Assembly: GCA_017560255.1 (NCBI GenBank)
Contig: JAFYOI010000035.1
Span: 124,001 to 188,000, forward strand
DNA: 64,000 nt
DNA from: Clostridia bacterium
Lineage (GTDB): Bacteria; Bacillota; Clostridia; Oscillospirales; Acutalibacteraceae
Reading direction: 5' to 3'
A model generated the notes under the pieces. That model saw nothing but the letters and a program-made list of their open reading frames with translations. It was not told the DNA's origin and did not search any database. This document shows, in pieces, positions 26,759 to 34,906 of the stretch (positions are counted from its first letter, which is position 1; each line of letters begins with the position of its first letter). The position numbers were made by a program, and so were the translations under genes.

Positions 26759-27553
26759 ATGGGATTTTTCGTTAAAGTAAAGAATTCACTTTCTGCCCGT
26801 GCGTCAGGTTTGGCGCGCAAGATAAAGGTTGCAACGTATCCCATTTCCCGCAGTAGCCGACAGATAAGAAAATTCAAGGATAAATACCTCGGTAAACGTT
26901 GCTTTATAATCGGCAACGGCCCTAGTCTGCGCCCCGAAGACCTTGATAAACTCAAGGGCGAGTATTGCTTTGCGGCTAACAGAGTTTACAAGATTTTTGA
27001 CCGCACCGATTGGCGACCGACGTTCTTTTGTTCGGAGGACTATAAAACGCTTGAGGCGTGTGTTGATGAGATAAATGCGCTTCCTTGCAAACATAAATTC
27101 ATCTCTGCTGCTTGTCATTGGGATATGGGAATAACGATCAAAGGCGCAAAGTATTTTCTTTTGAAATACGATGATATTGAGAATATTCCGCCCTCATTCA
27201 GCAGAGAGCCTGATAAGTTTATCTCCTGGGGCAACACTGTTACTTACACGTCAATTCAACTTGCCGTATATATGGGATTTAAAGAGATATATCTTCTCGG
27301 AGTTGACCATTCTTTTTCTGTTTACCAGAATATGAAGGGCGAAGTTATCCGTGACGAAAATGCAAAAGACTATTTTTGTGAGGATTATAATAAAGACAGG
27401 GACAACCTCTTTGTGCCGACCCCCGAGCGCTCGGAACTTGCATATATGGCGGCTCAGGCATTTGCAAATAGCAGTGACGTAAAAATCTATAACGCAACGC
27501 GCGGCGGCAAACTTGAAGTTTTCCCGAGAATTGATTTTGACAGTATTTTTTAG
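26759..27553 (+). CDS. DUF115/MptE-like protein resembling GT42 sialyltransferases; candidate CMP-sugar transferase
   Basis: The 264-residue protein has IIGNGPSL (residues 50-57), AANRVYK (72-78), TVTYTSIQLAVYMGFKEIYLLGVDHSF (160-186, given as landmarks TVTYTS and LGVDHSF) and a helical C-terminus. These align in order with landmarks I recall from Campylobacter CstII: an NGPSLK loop, a CNQFYF strand, and a ...GYKEIYLSGIDFY segment. Databases usually call such proteins DUF115 or MptE-like. Maf proteins with DUF115 transfer nonulosonic acids. Since kdsB makes CMP-Kdo in the same operon, this is the best candidate for the Kdo transferase. That role is inference. Confidence 0.65.
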   Translation: MGFFVKVKNSLSARASGLARKIKVATYPISRSSRQIRKFKDKYLGKRCFIIGNGPSLRPEDLDKLKGEYCFAANRVYKIFDRTDWRPTFFCSEDYKTLEACVDEINALPCKHKFISAACHWDMGITIKGAKYFLLKYDDIENIPPSFSREPDKFISWGNTVTYTSIQLAVYMGFKEIYLLGVDHSFSVYQNMKGEVIRDENAKDYFCEDYNKDRDNLFVPTPERSELAYMAAQAFANSSDVKIYNATRGGKLEVFPRIDFDSIF

Positions 27554-27568
27554 AAAGAGGGGAGTTAT

Positions 27569-28561
27569 ATGAGCGACGTAAAAATTTCGGTTATCGTGCC
27601 GATATATAATTCGGAGCAGGCACTTCCCAAATGTATTGAAAGCGTTCTTAATCAGAGTTTTTCCGATTTCGAGTTGTTGCTGATAAGTGACGGCTCAACC
27701 GATGACAGTGTATCGGTGTGTGAGCAATATGCCGCAACAGATACCCGTATACGAGTTTTTGATAATGAAAATAAAGGCGTTTCCTATACTCGAAATTTTG
27801 GTATTGAGAATGCCAAAGGTAAATATATAATGTTCCTTGATAGCGATGATTTCGTTGATAAGGATTGGTGCAGGCTGAATTTTGAAGCGATTGAAAACAA
27901 CCCGACTTCATGGATTGTTTCAGGCGTTCGCAACGTTTTCCCTGATGGCAGGGTGGATGATTTTCTTGTTAAAGGCGTTGAGAAAACCGCACTGCTTAAA
28001 AAGGACGATTACTACTTGATTTTTGAAAGCGGGTTGTCGGGATTTCCCGTAAACCGAATTTATTCAAAACGGGTGCTTGCGGATATACGTTTTGACACTT
28101 CATCAAGTTGCGGTGAGGACGTTGTATTCAATAATCTGTATCTTCAGAAGTGTGATTCTATATTTGTGATAAATGAGTTGCTTTACAACTATTTGCGTGG
28201 CGACGGCGAAACTTTGTCGACCAGATATGACAGCAAGTATTTTGATGTTCATCGTCCGCTCTATGAGAGCAGAAAGCAGTTTATAAACGATGCAGATATG
28301 CCCGCTTTTTGCAAAACTTATTTTTCGATTTTCACAACGGGACTTAAAATGACCTTTGATAAACGAAATAAAGACGGTTTTTTCTCTAAACTTAAATACA
28401 ATAATTATATACTGAAAAATCTGTCATTTATTGAGTGTATGAACAATGCCGATTTGTCGGGTGAATCCCCGAAATATATAAAACTTCTTCGCAAACAAAA
28501 CTATTTTAAGGTGTACGTCGTAGAGAAACTTGCCGCTTTCAAGAAAAAGTTGGGTAAGTAG
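27569..28561 (+). CDS. Glycosyltransferase family 2
   Basis: A 330-residue GT-A protein: KISVIVPIYNSEQALPKCIESVLNQSF at the N-terminus, SDGSTDDS, NKGVSYTRNFG, and a DxD as LDSDDFVD near residue 92. The C-terminal half is family-variable and mostly helical. AGAGGGGAG precedes the ATG. It acts in the same glycan assembly pathway; the sugar it adds cannot be told from sequence. Confidence 0.83.
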   Translation: MSDVKISVIVPIYNSEQALPKCIESVLNQSFSDFELLLISDGSTDDSVSVCEQYAATDTRIRVFDNENKGVSYTRNFGIENAKGKYIMFLDSDDFVDKDWCRLNFEAIENNPTSWIVSGVRNVFPDGRVDDFLVKGVEKTALLKKDDYYLIFESGLSGFPVNRIYSKRVLADIRFDTSSSCGEDVVFNNLYLQKCDSIFVINELLYNYLRGDGETLSTRYDSKYFDVHRPLYESRKQFINDADMPAFCKTYFSIFTTGLKMTFDKRNKDGFFSKLKYNNYILKNLSFIECMNNADLSGESPKYIKLLRKQNYFKVYVVEKLAAFKKKLGK

Positions 28562-28583
28562 GAAAGGGATGAATTGATAGTTT

Positions 28584-30122
28584 ATGGCTAAAGTCAGTCA
28601 ACTTAAAATGGGCGCGGTAATATCTTACGTAACGCTTATAATCAATACGATAATGCCGATTATATATACGCCCATTATGTTGAGTATTCTTGGAAAAGAC
28701 GAGCACGGCCTTTATACTTTTGCTCATTCAATTGTGTCGTATCTTACCTTGCTCAGTTTCGGATTCGGCAGTTCAATCGTCCGTTATATGACAAAGTACA
28801 GGGCGCTTGAAGACAGGGAGAATGAGGAAAAGACGTTCGGATTGTTTATGATTGTTTACGGCGTATTTTCCGCGTTGGTGCTTATCGGTGGCGTGATTCT
28901 TTCGTTCAATTCAGGTGCGCTACTTACCGATACCGCAAACAGCGTGTATGTTGACAAGATGAAAATACTGGTTCTGATTATGACTTTAAACGTAATGATA
29001 TCGTTTGTGTCGGCAGTTTTTTCATCGGTAATAATCGCTCACGAGCAGTTTATTTTCTATAAATTATTAACTCTTTTCAGTGCTGTTGCTATTCCGTGCG
29101 CTTCAATAATTCTCCTTTTCTGCGGCTTTGCATCAATCGGAATAACCTTGTCGACAACTATTGTTAATTTTATTTTGTTGGTAGGTCATAGTATTTATTG
29201 CACAAAGAAATTGAAAATAAAACCAAGATTCAAAAACCTGGATTTTAACGTCCTCAAAGAGATCATAAGATTTTCTGCATTCATTTTTATCGCGGAAATA
29301 TCCAATATGCTTTACATGGCGACGGATAGATTTTTACTCGGTAAGATGGTTACGCTGGCATCGGTATCGATCTATTCAACGGGTGCTACGTTCAGTACGA
29401 TTATGAATTCTTTGACCGTCGGTATAAGCGACGTGCTGATGCCCAAGGTAACCAAAATGGTTTTCAAGGGCGCAAGCAACAAGGAGATGGATGATATATT
29501 CATACGTGTTGGGCGTATGCAGTTTATAATCGTTTCGTTTGTAATGTCCTCATTTGCCGTTTTCGGCAGACAGTTTATGCCGATTTTTGCAGGTGAGGGA
29601 TATGATGATTCCTATTGGGTTGCGATTATTCTTATGGTACCGCTTGCCGTACCGCTTATCCAGAGTGTCGCAGTCAATATTATTACGGCGCGCAACAAGC
29701 ATCGTTTCCGTTCATTTGTGCTTTTTGGTGTTGCCATACTTAATGTTGTGCTGACGGTTTTAGCCCTCTGGTTAGGTATGGAGGGTATCGGAGCGGCTCT
29801 TGCTTCCGCGGTTGCCGCAATTATCGGTACGGGTGCTATTATGAACTGGTACTACCATAAAAAGATGCAGATTGACATTCCACGGTTCTGGTTCAATGTT
29901 CTTAAACTTTGCCCTGTGCCTGTCGGAATGACACTTCTCGGTTTTGGTATAACTTATTTTGTCGATGTAAGCGGAATCTGGAGATTCCTTATTGGCGCGG
30001 TTATTTATACAATCGTATATTTGCCGCTTCTCTGGATAACTTCGCTTAATAAATATGAAAAAGGCATTTTTGAGGATATTTTCAAAAAGGTCAGGTCAAA
30101 GTTCAGAAAGGGGACAGTTTAA
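28584..30122 (+). CDS. Polysaccharide flippase (Wzx, MOP family)
   Basis: A 512-residue polytopic protein with 12-14 hydrophobic segments. The start resembles oligosaccharide flippases (KMGAVISYVTLIINTIMPIIYTPIMLSILGKDEHGLYTF), and it carries FGFGSSIVRYMTKYR and MATDRFLLGKMV, both common in Wzx/RfbX proteins. It would move the lipid-linked repeat unit outward for polymerisation by the EpsG-like protein. It ends one base before the kdsB start, so the Kdo genes are part of the same transcript. Confidence 0.87.
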   Translation: MAKVSQLKMGAVISYVTLIINTIMPIIYTPIMLSILGKDEHGLYTFAHSIVSYLTLLSFGFGSSIVRYMTKYRALEDRENEEKTFGLFMIVYGVFSALVLIGGVILSFNSGALLTDTANSVYVDKMKILVLIMTLNVMISFVSAVFSSVIIAHEQFIFYKLLTLFSAVAIPCASIILLFCGFASIGITLSTTIVNFILLVGHSIYCTKKLKIKPRFKNLDFNVLKEIIRFSAFIFIAEISNMLYMATDRFLLGKMVTLASVSIYSTGATFSTIMNSLTVGISDVLMPKVTKMVFKGASNKEMDDIFIRVGRMQFIIVSFVMSSFAVFGRQFMPIFAGEGYDDSYWVAIILMVPLAVPLIQSVAVNIITARNKHRFRSFVLFGVAILNVVLTVLALWLGMEGIGAALASAVAAIIGTGAIMNWYYHKKMQIDIPRFWFNVLKLCPVPVGMTLLGFGITYFVDVSGIWRFLIGAVIYTIVYLPLLWITSLNKYEKGIFEDIFKKVRSKFRKGTV

Positions 30123-30123
30123 A

Positions 30124-30852
30124 ATGAAAATTATCGGTATGATTCCTGCACGCGGAGGTTCAACACGTTTTAATAACAAGCCTTTGGCTGACATCTGCGG
30201 ACATCCTATGATCTGGTGGGTACATAAGCACTGTAAAGAAGTTGAGCGTTTCGATGAGGTTTACGTTGCAACGGACAGTGAGGAGATTAAGGCTGTTTGT
30301 GAGGGCTTTGGTGCAAAAGTTATTATGACTTCCTCCAACCACGATACAGCAACCGAACGTCTTTATGAGGTTTCACAGAAAGTAGACGCCGATTTGTACG
30401 TCATGGTTAATGGTGACGAGCCCGTTATTAAGGCTGACGACATTGTAAAATGTATTCCCGACAACCTTGAGCCCGACAGTTTCTACGTTTCCAATCTTAT
30501 GACTGATTTCTCCGATCCCGTTGAAGTTGTTGACTCATCAAATCTCAAAATCGTTACCAATAAGGATGGTATCTGCCTCTTTATTTCAAGAAGTCCGATT
30601 CCGTTCCCGAAGGGCGCTATGAACTATACCTATCATAAGTTTGTAGGTGTTGGCGCATTCACAAAGAAAGCGCTTGAATATTATCACAACACTGAACGCG
30701 GCCCGATCGAAAAAATTGAGGAGAACGATTCTTTCAGATTTATCGAAAATCGTAAAGATATCTACTATATCAATGCTCATTGTAAAACTCTCTCTGTAGA
30801 CACACCCAAAGATATCATTAAGGTTGCGGAGTATTTACAGAGCGAAAATTAA
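30124..30852 (+). CDS. kdsB: 3-deoxy-manno-octulosonate cytidylyltransferase (CMP-Kdo synthetase)
   Basis: A 242-residue nucleotidyltransferase starting [20 protein letters not shown], with [23 protein letters not shown] and SRSPIPFP, in the KdsB order. It activates Kdo with CTP to CMP-Kdo. ATG 30124 is used, with AAAGGGG upstream; the frame extends further 5' inside the flippase gene without homology. It is the first of three consecutive Kdo genes. Kdo is classically a Gram-negative sugar, so its presence here is notable. Confidence 0.88.
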   Translation: MKIIGMIPARGGSTRFNNKPLADICGHPMIWWVHKHCKEVERFDEVYVATDSEEIKAVCEGFGAKVIMTSSNHDTATERLYEVSQKVDADLYVMVNGDEPVIKADDIVKCIPDNLEPDSFYVSNLMTDFSDPVEVVDSSNLKIVTNKDGICLFISRSPIPFPKGAMNYTYHKFVGVGAFTKKALEYYHNTERGPIEKIEENDSFRFIENRKDIYYINAHCKTLSVDTPKDIIKVAEYLQSEN

Positions 30853-30866
30853 AAGAAAGGGAGAGG

Positions 30867-31667
30867 ATGACCTCTCAGGTGGACTGTATGTTTAGTTTGA
30901 TTGCAGGCCCTTGCGTTATCGAGTCCGAAGAAATGATTATGGACATCGCTAAACGTATGAAGGCGATTACTGAAGAACTTGGAATTCCCTACACTTTCAA
31001 GGCATCTTTTGACAAGGCTAACAGAACGTCGATAACAGGCAAAAGAGGCCCCGGAATTGAAGAGGGACTAAGGATACTCAAAAGAGTAAAGGATGAACTC
31101 GGGTTGCCGGTTGCTACCGATATTCACGAACCTTGGCAGGCGGAGATTGCGGCAAAGGTAGTTGATATTATTCAGATTCCCGCATTTTTGTGCCGCCAGA
31201 CAGATTTGCTTGTTGCCGCTGCAAAGACAGGCAAGAAAGTCAATATCAAAAAGGCGCAGTTTCTTGCGGCTTGGGATATGAAGAACTGTGCACAGAAAGT
31301 AAGTGACAGCGGTAATGATGATATAATGCTTTGCGAGAGAGGCACTTGCTTTGGCTACAACAACCTTGTTGTTGATATGACAGGTCTTGTTGAGATGAAG
31401 AAACTCGGTTATCCCGTTATTTTCGATGCAACCCATTCCGTACAGAAACCGGGCGGAAACGGAACTTCAACGGGCGGCAACCGCGAATACGTTGAGTATC
31501 TTGCGAAAGCGGCTGTAGCGGTTGGAGTTGACGGCTTGTTTATGGAAACTCACCCGAATCCCGATTGTGCGTGGTCGGATGGGCCGAATATGGTTGTCCT
31601 TGATGACATGAAAGGGCTCCTTGAAAAACTGATTAAAGTTTATAAGGCGGTACACGAAGATGAGTAA
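30867..31667 (+). CDS. kdsA: 3-deoxy-8-phosphooctulonate synthase (Kdo-8-P synthase)
   Basis: A 266-residue TIM-barrel enzyme: [10 protein letters not shown] (residues 11-20), [11 protein letters not shown] (45-55), [33 protein letters not shown] and [11 protein letters not shown]. These are diagnostic for KdsA over the related DAHP and NeuB synthases. It condenses arabinose 5-phosphate with phosphoenolpyruvate. The conserved Cys of the GPC motif suggests a metal-dependent class. An alternative ATG at 30888 starts just before the core. It overlaps kdsD by 8 bp. Confidence 0.92.
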   Translation: MTSQVDCMFSLIAGPCVIESEEMIMDIAKRMKAITEELGIPYTFKASFDKANRTSITGKRGPGIEEGLRILKRVKDELGLPVATDIHEPWQAEIAAKVVDIIQIPAFLCRQTDLLVAAAKTGKKVNIKKAQFLAAWDMKNCAQKVSDSGNDDIMLCERGTCFGYNNLVVDMTGLVEMKKLGYPVIFDATHSVQKPGGNGTSTGGNREYVEYLAKAAVAVGVDGLFMETHPNPDCAWSDGPNMVVLDDMKGLLEKLIKVYKAVHEDE

Positions 31668-32637
31668 TTCTGTTATTGAAGCGGGAAAACGGGTTTTTGA
31701 CGTTGAAATTGAGGCGCTTACTCAGGTGAGGGATTGCCTTGATGAAAGTTTTGAAAAAATAGTAAATGCAATAACCGAATGTAAAGGCAAGGTTATTATT
31801 ACAGGTATGGGCAAGTCGGGCCATATTGCTTCAAAAATTGCGGCAACAATGGCAAGCCTTGGCACTTCTTCATTCTTTCTTCATCCTGCTGAGGCGCTTC
31901 ACGGTGACTTGGGTATGGTGTCAAAAAACGATATAGTTATTGCAATAAGTAATAGCGGAGAGAGCGATGAGATTGTCAATATTCTCCCGAATATCAAACT
32001 CATTGGTGCAAAGATTGTGGGCATTTCGAGCAATCCCAATTCAACTCTTATCCGCAGTTGTGACCTTCCCTTTGTGTTTCCGAAGATGAAAGAGGCGTGC
32101 AATCTTTCACTTGCCCCGACTTCAAGTACAACGGCAACACTTGTTTTCGGTGACGCGTTGGCAGTTGTGCTTTCGGGCATATCGGGTTTCAGCAAGGATA
32201 ATTATGCACTTATTCATCCTGCAGGCTCACTCGGTAAAAGGCTTCTTGTAAGCGTTGCCAACGTTATGATGACAGGTGAAAACAATTCCACCATTCCGGT
32301 TGGTTCCTGGCTTAAAGATGCGATTGTTGAAATGGGAAAGAAAACTCTCGGCATGGTCAACGTCATCGATGGTGATGGTAAACTTTGCGGTATTATTACC
32401 GATGGTGATTTGAGAAGATTGCTTGACAAAGGTGTAAATATCTACGAGTGCAAAGTTGACGACGTTATGACCCGTACGCCCATCACAATCGCCGGTGACC
32501 GTCTTGCAGTTGATGCCTTTATGGTTATTAAAAACGCCAACAAGCAGATTACCGCACTTCCCGTAATTACCGACGATGGTATATTGGAGGGAACAGTGCG
32601 CATATATGATATTGTGAATAAAGGTATCATCGCATAA
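31660..32637 (+). CDS. kdsD: Arabinose-5-phosphate isomerase (KdsD/KpsF/GutQ family)
   Basis: A 325-residue protein with an N-terminal SIS domain ([42 protein letters not shown], about residues 45-90) followed by two CBS domains (about 205-320, with [25 protein letters not shown]). It makes arabinose 5-phosphate from ribulose 5-phosphate, the substrate of KdsA. Translational coupling to kdsA supports that role. With kdsB and kdsA it gives CMP-Kdo, except that no KdsC phosphatase is encoded here; a housekeeping HAD phosphatase may substitute. Confidence 0.9.
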   Translation: MSNSVIEAGKRVFDVEIEALTQVRDCLDESFEKIVNAITECKGKVIITGMGKSGHIASKIAATMASLGTSSFFLHPAEALHGDLGMVSKNDIVIAISNSGESDEIVNILPNIKLIGAKIVGISSNPNSTLIRSCDLPFVFPKMKEACNLSLAPTSSTTATLVFGDALAVVLSGISGFSKDNYALIHPAGSLGKRLLVSVANVMMTGENNSTIPVGSWLKDAIVEMGKKTLGMVNVIDGDGKLCGIITDGDLRRLLDKGVNIYECKVDDVMTRTPITIAGDRLAVDAFMVIKNANKQITALPVITDDGILEGTVRIYDIVNKGIIA

Positions 32638-32662
32638 GTTTTGCTTGAATGGGGGAGCGGTT

Positions 32663-33247
32663 TTGAGGAAGTTATTGCTGATTTTCCTGTCGGTTATTCT
32701 GACGTTTTCGTTGTGCTCATGTAATGACGAAAACTCTGATAATCCCGAAACTACAACAACTACGGAGTTGATTGTTGCAAAATCGCTTACTCTGGGTTAT
32801 TATAAAGACGGTGATCCCAAAACAATCACCGATTACGATTTGAAACAGTTGCTCGAATATGATGAGATACACAATCTCGTTCTGGCAAATTACGTCGGCA
32901 CGGATCTTAGCATTTTGACACAGTTTAACGGCATGAAAAGTCTTAAACTTATGTCCATGGAAAATCTGACGGATTTGAATTTTCTAACTTCGCTCACTGA
33001 ACTTAAATCTTTGACGATTTATGATTTGTCCGATGAGTTTACCGATATCGGCGTTCTGTCCAAACTTGATTGGCTTGAAACGTTGAGAATAAATAACATA
33101 TGTGTTGAGGATTTTTCGCCGCTATATTCCTTAAGGAAACTTCGGAGTCTTGATTTGACCTCAACCGCAATCACTCAGTCACAGTACGATGCTCTTGTGG
33201 CGGCGTTACCCGAATGTGAGATAAAGAACGTTACAATATACCAATAA
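32663..33247 (+). CDS. Leucine-rich-repeat lipoprotein
   Basis: About 194 residues. A basic start and hydrophobic stretch end in a possible lipobox LCSC (residues 17-20), then a short Asn/Thr-rich linker. After that come about four LRR-like units (for example MKSLKLMSMENLTDLNFLTSL, ELKSLTIYDLSD, LETLRINNI, LRSLDLTSTAITQSQYDAL). It would be an extracellular lipid-anchored binding protein. TTG 32663 follows GGGGGAG (32650-32656). It is the last gene of the polysaccharide operon. A role in binding or anchoring the glycan is possible but speculative. Confidence 0.7.
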   Translation: MRKLLLIFLSVILTFSLCSCNDENSDNPETTTTTELIVAKSLTLGYYKDGDPKTITDYDLKQLLEYDEIHNLVLANYVGTDLSILTQFNGMKSLKLMSMENLTDLNFLTSLTELKSLTIYDLSDEFTDIGVLSKLDWLETLRINNICVEDFSPLYSLRKLRSLDLTSTAITQSQYDALVAALPECEIKNVTIYQ

Positions 33248-33264
33248 TTTTTTGAGGGGTTTAT

Positions 33265-33315
33265 ATGCAACAGACATTGATAGGTAAAAATGTTTATAAA
33301 CGATGGCGTTTTTAA
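33265..33315 (+). CDS. Candidate 16-codon leader peptide upstream of trpB
   Basis: ATG at 33265 preceded by GAGGGG (33254-33259) opens a 16-codon frame, MQQTLIGKNVYKRWRF, ending at TAA 33313-33315. It contains one Trp codon (33304-33306) three codons before the stop. The stop sits inside the 5' arm of a perfect hairpin (33307-33316 with 33335-33344). It could be an attenuation-type leader or chance. Confidence 0.35.
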   Translation: MQQTLIGKNVYKRWRF

Positions 33316-33344
33316 CGTTTTAATTTTATCTGATGTTAAAAACG
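33307..33344 (+). promoter_or_regulatory. Perfect 10-bp hairpin in the trpB leader
   Basis: CGTTTTTAAC (33307-33316) pairs with GTTAAAAACG (33335-33344) across an 18-nt loop. It ends 4 nt before the trpB ribosome-binding GGAG (33349-33352) and lacks a T-tract. It is therefore more likely to affect translation or RNA stability than termination. Confidence 0.5.
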
Positions 33345-33363
33345 TAAAGGAGTTATAAATATT

Positions 33364-34599
33364 ATGAATAAGTATGCACAGTATCAGAACTATCTTAAAG
33401 AATTTCCTACAAAGGACGGTAGATTCGGCCCCTATGGTGGCGTTTATTTGTCCGATGAACTCATTCCTGCCTTTAAGGAAGTAAACGAAGCGTACAGGAC
33501 AATTTGTCACAGTGCGCAGTTTATCAACGAATTGAGAAGAATTCGTCGCGAGTTTCAGGGACGTCCGACCCCCGTATATCACTGCGAAAGGCTTTCTAGA
33601 TATATCGGCGGCGCACAGATTTATCTCAAGAGAGAGGATTTGAACCATACGGGTGCGCATAAACTCAACCACTGTATGGGTGAGGGTTTGCTTGCAAAGT
33701 TTATGGGTAAGAAGAAAATTATTGCTGAAACGGGCGCAGGTCAGCACGGTGTTGCCCTTGCAACCGCTGCGGCATTCTTCGGACTTGAATGCGATATTTA
33801 TATGGGTGAAGTTGATATTAAAAAACAAGCGCCCAACGTTACGAGAATGAAACTTCTCGGTGCCAATGTAATTCCCGTATCACACGGACTCAAAACCTTG
33901 AAAGAGGCGGTTGATGCGGCGTTTGAAGGTTATTTGAAAGAGTATAAGGATTCAATTTACTGTATCGGTTCCGCGCTCGGTCCGCATCCGTTTCCGATGA
34001 TGGTGCGTGATTTCCAACTTGTTATCGGCGAGGAAGCACGTTCACAGTTCATTGAAATGACGGGGATTATGCCTGATGCGGTTTGTGCTTGCGTTGGCGG
34101 TGGTTCTAACTCAATTGGTATGTTCCTTCCCTTTATCTCCGACCCCGTTGAGATTTACGGCGTTGAGCCGCTCGGTAGGGGCGATGCAATCGGCGATCAC
34201 GCCGCTTCCGTAAAACACGGTACAAGAGGTATTCTGCACGGTTTTGAAACCTTGCTTCTCCAGAATCTGAAAGAGGGTGAGCCCGATCCCGTTTACTCCG
34301 TAGCGAGTGGTCTTGACTATCCTGGTGTTGGTCCTGAACACGCTTATCTCCATGAGTGTGGCCGAGTTAATTACATAACTGCAACCGATGATGAGGCTAT
34401 GGAAGCATTCTTCTTATTGTGCAGATATGAGGGTATAATCCCCGCAATCGAAAGCGCTCATGCTGTTGCAGGTGCAATCAGACTTTCAAGGGAGAGGAAA
34501 CACGACTCAATTCTTGCTTGTCTGTCCGGTCGAGGAGATAAAGATATAGACTACGTAATTGAAAATTATGGTTACGGCGAGAAGTACGCAAAGAAATAA
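33364..34599 (+). CDS. trpB: Tryptophan synthase beta chain (orphan, no adjacent trpA)
   Basis: A 411-residue PLP enzyme. [13 protein letters not shown] and [15 protein letters not shown] carry the PLP-binding Lys in [24 protein letters not shown] carries the catalytic Glu, and [12 protein letters not shown] the phosphate-binding loop. It joins indole and serine to give tryptophan. No trpA or other trp gene lies nearby, so it may salvage indole or pair with a distant alpha chain. Small departures from canonical TrpB (HKLNH for HKINN) hint at a divergent stand-alone lineage. It is preceded by a possible leader peptide and followed by a terminator. Confidence 0.88.
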   Translation: MNKYAQYQNYLKEFPTKDGRFGPYGGVYLSDELIPAFKEVNEAYRTICHSAQFINELRRIRREFQGRPTPVYHCERLSRYIGGAQIYLKREDLNHTGAHKLNHCMGEGLLAKFMGKKKIIAETGAGQHGVALATAAAFFGLECDIYMGEVDIKKQAPNVTRMKLLGANVIPVSHGLKTLKEAVDAAFEGYLKEYKDSIYCIGSALGPHPFPMMVRDFQLVIGEEARSQFIEMTGIMPDAVCACVGGGSNSIGMFLPFISDPVEIYGVEPLGRGDAIGDHAASVKHGTRGILHGFETLLLQNLKEGEPDPVYSVASGLDYPGVGPEHAYLHECGRVNYITATDDEAMEAFFLLCRYEGIIPAIESAHAVAGAIRLSRERKHDSILACLSGRGDKDIDYVIENYGYGEKYAKK

Positions 34600-34611
34600 A
34601 ATCGAAAACAG

Positions 34612-34641
34612 GGACGTTCGTATTGCGGACGTCCTTTTTTA
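34612..34641 (+). terminator. Rho-independent terminator after trpB
   Basis: Stem 34612-34620 with 34626-34634 (GGACGTTCG / CGGACGTCC, one T-G pair), then TTTTTTAT. Confidence 0.85.
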
Positions 34642-34804
34642 TGTGAATTCCCGCTTATCATTGGTCTGAGCGATGCCGAATTGTGACTAAATTGTATCTG
34701 AAACAACGACAAAATTCGGCTAAATGCTTATAACTCTTTGAAAGATAATTTATTTTTTGTGCAAAACGACTAAAAAACACCATAATTGTTGTAAAAATGG
34801 TGCA
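34642..34804. other. Intergenic region with short inverted repeats and no gene
   Basis: No credible frame was found. An 8-bp inverted repeat GCCGAATT (34675-34682) / AATTCGGC (34713-34720) is present, as is CACCAT...ATGGTG just upstream of the next promoter. Function is unknown. Confidence 0.5.
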
Positions 34805-34834
34805 TTGAAATAATTTGTTCATATATGGTATAAT
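34805..34834 (+). promoter_or_regulatory. Promoter of the EF-G-like gene
   Basis: TTGAAA (34805-34810), 18-bp spacer, TATAAT (34829-34834), with extended TGG immediately before. Confidence 0.75.
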
Positions 34835-34839
34835 CACAG

Positions 34840-34892
34840 AAAGCGGTGCTTTAAGGCTTTACTGCTTTAACATCTTAACAGTACGCTGTTAA
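34840..34892 (+). promoter_or_regulatory. Two stem-loops in the 5' leader of the EF-G-like gene
   Basis: Stem 1: AAAGCGGT (34840-34847) with ACTGCTTT (34861-34868). Stem 2: TTAACAG (34875-34881) with CTGTTAA (34886-34892), touching the AAAAGGAGG ribosome-binding site. Together they could tune translation initiation. Confidence 0.45.
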
Positions 34893-34906
34893 AAGGAGGA
34901 ATTCGC

